From Candidatus Poribacteria bacterium (GTDB lineage: Bacteria; Poribacteria; WGA-4E; GCA-2687025): 6,588 nucleotides of DNA. This document shows positions 4,564 to 6,588 of the stretch, in pieces. The notes beneath the pieces were generated by a model that was not told where the DNA came from, searched no databases, and was given only the letters and a program-made list of their open reading frames with translations. Location: NCBI GenBank assembly GCA_002687025.1, contig NYZG01000361.1, positions 1-6,588 of the forward strand. Reading direction: 5' to 3'. The position numbers and the translations under genes are program-made. Each line of letters opens with the position of its first letter. Positions within the stretch are counted from its first letter, which is position 1.

Positions 4564-5961
4564 ATGTCGATGAACAGGCGTGGATTCCTGAAGACGGTCG
4601 GCTCCGCCGCCGTCGGCGCGAGCGCCCTGGCGCGCGCTTGGCCCTCGGAGCGAGACCCCATGGATAGACCGAACATCGTCCTCATCATCCTGGACGACCT
4701 CGGCCCGCACGAGATGTCGTTCCTCGGGCATGAGAAGCTGCGCACGCCCAACATCGACCGCCTCGCGGCGTCGAGCATGCGGTTCGCGAACGCGTACTCC
4801 GGCGCGCCGGTCTGCGCGCCGGCGCGGAGCACGTTGCTTACCGGCACGCACGCGGGACATACGACGGTCCGGGGGAACTTCGGCGGGATATCGCTGCTCG
4901 CCGAGGACTACACCTTCGCGCAGATGTTGAAGCGCTCGGGATACGCCACGGGCGGCTACGGCAAATGGGGCGTGGGAGACGTCGGCACGGACGGCGTCCC
5001 CGAGCGACACGGCTTCGACGAGTTCTTCGGCTACTACCACCAGGTGCACGCGCACGACTTCTTCACCGACTACCTGTGGCGCAACGGAGAGAAGGTCGAG
5101 CTGGCGGACGGGGAATACTCGCACTACCGCATCGTGGACGCTGCCAAACGCTTCATCCGGGAGCACGCCGACGGCCCGTTCCTGTGCTACATGCCGTGGA
5201 CGCCTCCCCACGGCCGCTACCATATCCCCGACGACGACTCCGCATGGCAGGAACTTAAAGACATGCCGTGGCCCGAGGACGCCCGACGGCGCGCCGCAAT
5301 GGTCCACATGGTCGACCGACACGTGGGCGAGATACTCGACCTGCTCACCGAACTCCACCTCGACGAGAACACCGTCGTCCTGTTCTGCTCCGACAACGGC
5401 GGAGGGCGCGAGGTCGGCGACTTCTTCCGGCCAAACGGCGATCTGCGCGGCGAGAAGACGAACCTCTACGAAGGTGGCATCCGCGTGCCGTTCCTCGCCC
5501 GGTGGACTGGTAGGATAGAGCCTGCGACAGTTTCGCCGCTGCCCACGTATTTCCCAGACGTCATGCCGACGATCGCCGAGCTCACCGGGTCAGATGAGCA
5601 TCTGCCGGGAGGCCTGGACGGCGTCTCGCTGGCTCCCACGCTACTTGGCAGACCCGACGATCAGGCGGAGCATCCGTTTCTGTATTGGGAATACACGCGC
5701 GTGGGGAACTGGCAGGAGCTGACCTACGTCGACGACGGGCCGCAGCAGGCGGTGCGCATGGGCGGCCGGAAGCTCGTGCGGATGCGGACGACGGAGCCGT
5801 TCGAGCTGTACGACCTCGACACCGATCCGAACGAGACCACCGACATCGCGGGCGATCACCCCGCGCTGGTCGCGGAAATGACCCGCTTGGCCGAGGCGGC
5901 GCACACAGCGCCCGTATCACAGGCGGAGCCGGACATGCCCGAAGGCAAGCGATTCAGGTAG
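4564..5961 (+). CDS. Tat-exported type I sulfatase
   Basis: A complete 465-residue formylglycine sulfatase (PF00884), which hydrolyses sulfate esters on sugars or other organic sulfates. Residues 4-10, NRRGFLK, followed by a small-residue hydrophobic stretch, are a twin-arginine signal, so the folded enzyme is exported. Catalytic marks are D44-D45 (metal) in DDLG and C84-A-P-A-R88 (the CxPxR signature, C84 becoming formylglycine). Others are K134 in YGKWG, H216 in TPPHGRY, D277-N278 in SDNGG (metal) and K298 in RGEKTNLYEGGIRVP. All key residues are present, so it should be active if matured; no formylglycine-generating or anaerobic maturase gene is in the window. The substrate is not readable, though sulfated polysaccharide from algae or sponges is a usual target. 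ATG 4570 is an alternative start two residues later. It ends GKRFR and does not carry the WG-x-LK tag. No SusC/D-like or glycoside hydrolase gene lies beside it. Confidence 0.95.
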   Translation: MSMNRRGFLKTVGSAAVGASALARAWPSERDPMDRPNIVLIILDDLGPHEMSFLGHEKLRTPNIDRLAASSMRFANAYSGAPVCAPARSTLLTGTHAGHTTVRGNFGGISLLAEDYTFAQMLKRSGYATGGYGKWGVGDVGTDGVPERHGFDEFFGYYHQVHAHDFFTDYLWRNGEKVELADGEYSHYRIVDAAKRFIREHADGPFLCYMPWTPPHGRYHIPDDDSAWQELKDMPWPEDARRRAAMVHMVDRHVGEILDLLTELHLDENTVVLFCSDNGGGREVGDFFRPNGDLRGEKTNLYEGGIRVPFLARWTGRIEPATVSPLPTYFPDVMPTIAELTGSDEHLPGGLDGVSLAPTLLGRPDDQAEHPFLYWEYTRVGNWQELTYVDDGPQQAVRMGGRKLVRMRTTEPFELYDLDTDPNETTDIAGDHPALVAEMTRLAEAAHTAPVSQAEPDMPEGKRFR

Positions 5962-5974
5962 GAAGCGGGGGCGG

Positions 5975-6002
5975 GCCATCGGCCGTCGCATGTGCCGATG
6001 GC
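5975..6002. terminator. 9-bp hairpin between convergent sulfatase and LamG genes, likely bidirectional terminator
   Basis: GCCATCGGC (5975-5983) and GCCGATGGC (5994-6002) pair perfectly around a 10-nt loop. The stem starts 14 nt after the sulfatase stop and ends 19 nt from the convergent LamG stop. All pairs are Watson-Crick, so it forms in both transcripts. A smaller stem, CACCG (6004-6008) with CGGTG (6013-6017), lies beside it on the LamG side. No U-run is present. Confidence 0.55.
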
Positions 6003-6020
6003 ACACCGTAGGCGGTGGGC

Positions 6021-6588
6021 TCAGTCGGCGCTTCGCAACGCCGCCCACAACGTAGACAACGTGTCCGCGGACGGTTCGACAGCCTGCGGGCCGGACAGGT
6101 TCGGGCTGAGCTCGTCGGCGCTGCGCGCTATGCCGCTGATACGGACCTCGTCGAGCAGGCCGTTCCACTGGAACTCGCGGCTCGCCTTGCCGCCGATGCA
6201 GACGTCGTGGTCCGGGGAGCCGGACTCGAGATCCCCGTTCGCGCCCGCCGACCCGGCTTCCTCGCCATCGATGTAGATGCGCACGTCGGAGCCGTCGTAC
6301 GTGCCGGCGACGTGGGTCCACGTGTCCAGCTCCAACTGGTCCAGCGCCGGGGCGAAGAACGTGCCCGCCCCCGTGTTGATGTGGAACTTCGGGATGCCGG
6401 TCTCGACGCCCAGATGGTAGCTGCCGACGATCGCGCCGCCCCAATGCGTGCAGATGAGCTTCCAGCTGCCGAGGTCCACGGGATATACCCACGCCTCGAC
6501 CGTGATGATGTCCGGCTGCACCACTGCGACGTCGCTGGGCACCGCTATCAGCGTGCCGCCGTCGAAGGAGAACGCCTTTCCGCCCGTA
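6021..6588 (-). CDS. LamG-like jelly-roll secreted protein, C-terminal part (5' end outside window)
   Basis: The minus-strand frame is open to the right edge, beyond the in-frame GTG at 6540-6542, which is probably not the start. The upstream bases read GGKAFSFDGGTLIAVPSD, the usual first strand of a LamG/concanavalin A-like domain (PF13385). It continues with ITVEAWVYP, then WTHVAGTYDGSDVRIYIDG, then the closing GLLDEVRISGIARSADEL, so the visible 188 residues hold one nearly whole domain of about 160 residues. These domains bind sugars or act in adhesion outside the cell; no catalytic residues are seen. The protein then ends with a short linker and AVEPSADTLSTLWAALRSAD, a variant (Gly to Ala, Lys to Arg) of the C-terminal motif of the proteins at 1-324 and 2195-2758. 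The signal peptide and other domains lie outside. It converges on the sulfatase gene with a hairpin in between. Confidence 0.9.
   Translation of the reverse strand, partial: TGGKAFSFDGGTLIAVPSDVAVVQPDIITVEAWVYPVDLGSWKLICTHWGGAIVGSYHLGVETGIPKFHINTGAGTFFAPALDQLELDTWTHVAGTYDGSDVRIYIDGEEAGSAGANGDLESGSPDHDVCIGGKASREFQWNGLLDEVRISGIARSADELSPNLSGPQAVEPSADTLSTLWAALRSAD

Noticed and set aside
3901..5358. 485-residue minus-strand frame opposite the YbaK-like and sulfatase genes.
   Set aside because: It is antisense to two genes with complete active sites, and its Val/Arg/His-rich text shows no domain.
6540..6542. GTG as the start of the LamG protein.
   Set aside because: The frame continues upstream to the window edge with the expected first LamG strand (GKAFSFDGG), so the GTG is internal and the gene is cut by the edge.
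1..6588. CRISPR array, tRNA, rRNA or riboswitch.
   Set aside because: I saw no regularly spaced repeats, no cloverleaf with a CCA-type acceptor, no rRNA core sequence and no known riboswitch core on either strand.

Overview
The window is GC-rich bacterial DNA with seven recognisable protein-coding genes or gene ends, two shorter doubtful reading frames and one transposase remnant. Nothing fixes the taxon: there is no rRNA, tRNA or marker gene. High GC, a Tat-exported sulfatase, LamG-type and jelly-roll secreted modules, a NIPSNAP protein and TlpA-like thioredoxins would suit an environmental polysaccharide-using bacterium of the Planctomycetota, Poribacteria or Latescibacterota kind. That placement is a low-confidence inference.

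Layout, left to right. Positions 1-324 (+) are the 3' end of a secreted jelly-roll protein, followed by a very strong 18-bp RNA hairpin (350-390). A NIPSNAP-family gene (484-804, +) converges on an APH/SrkA-like phosphotransferase gene (843-1838, -). Upstream of the latter lies a possible short gene with an internal DDAR-x-WLA duplication (1870-2124, -). Next is an exported TlpA-like thioredoxin (2195-2758, +), converging on a small unrecognised gene (2835-3041, -). Roughly 3042-4023 holds no intact gene; its only recognisable content is a decayed transposase C-terminus (about 3540-3855, +). Then come a YbaK/ProX-type tRNA-editing protein (4024-4509, +) and a Tat-exported sulfatase (4564-5961, +). 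A hairpin (5975-6002) separates the sulfatase from a convergent LamG-domain protein (6021 to the right edge, -).

The genes do not form one pathway. Their most interesting link is at the protein termini. The three non-Tat proteins with export features (jelly-roll end, thioredoxin, LamG end) share a C-terminal motif of the form [AP]-V-[ED]-...-T-x-W-[GA]-x-L-[KR], encoded by different codons and on both strands. The cytoplasmic proteins and the Tat sulfatase lack it. It looks like a C-terminal sorting or anchoring tag that I cannot assign to any named system. A second pattern is that the YbaK and sulfatase genes lack a Shine-Dalgarno sequence, and each has a -35/-10 pair with a 17-nt spacer ending 6-7 nt before its ATG, as expected for leaderless mRNAs.
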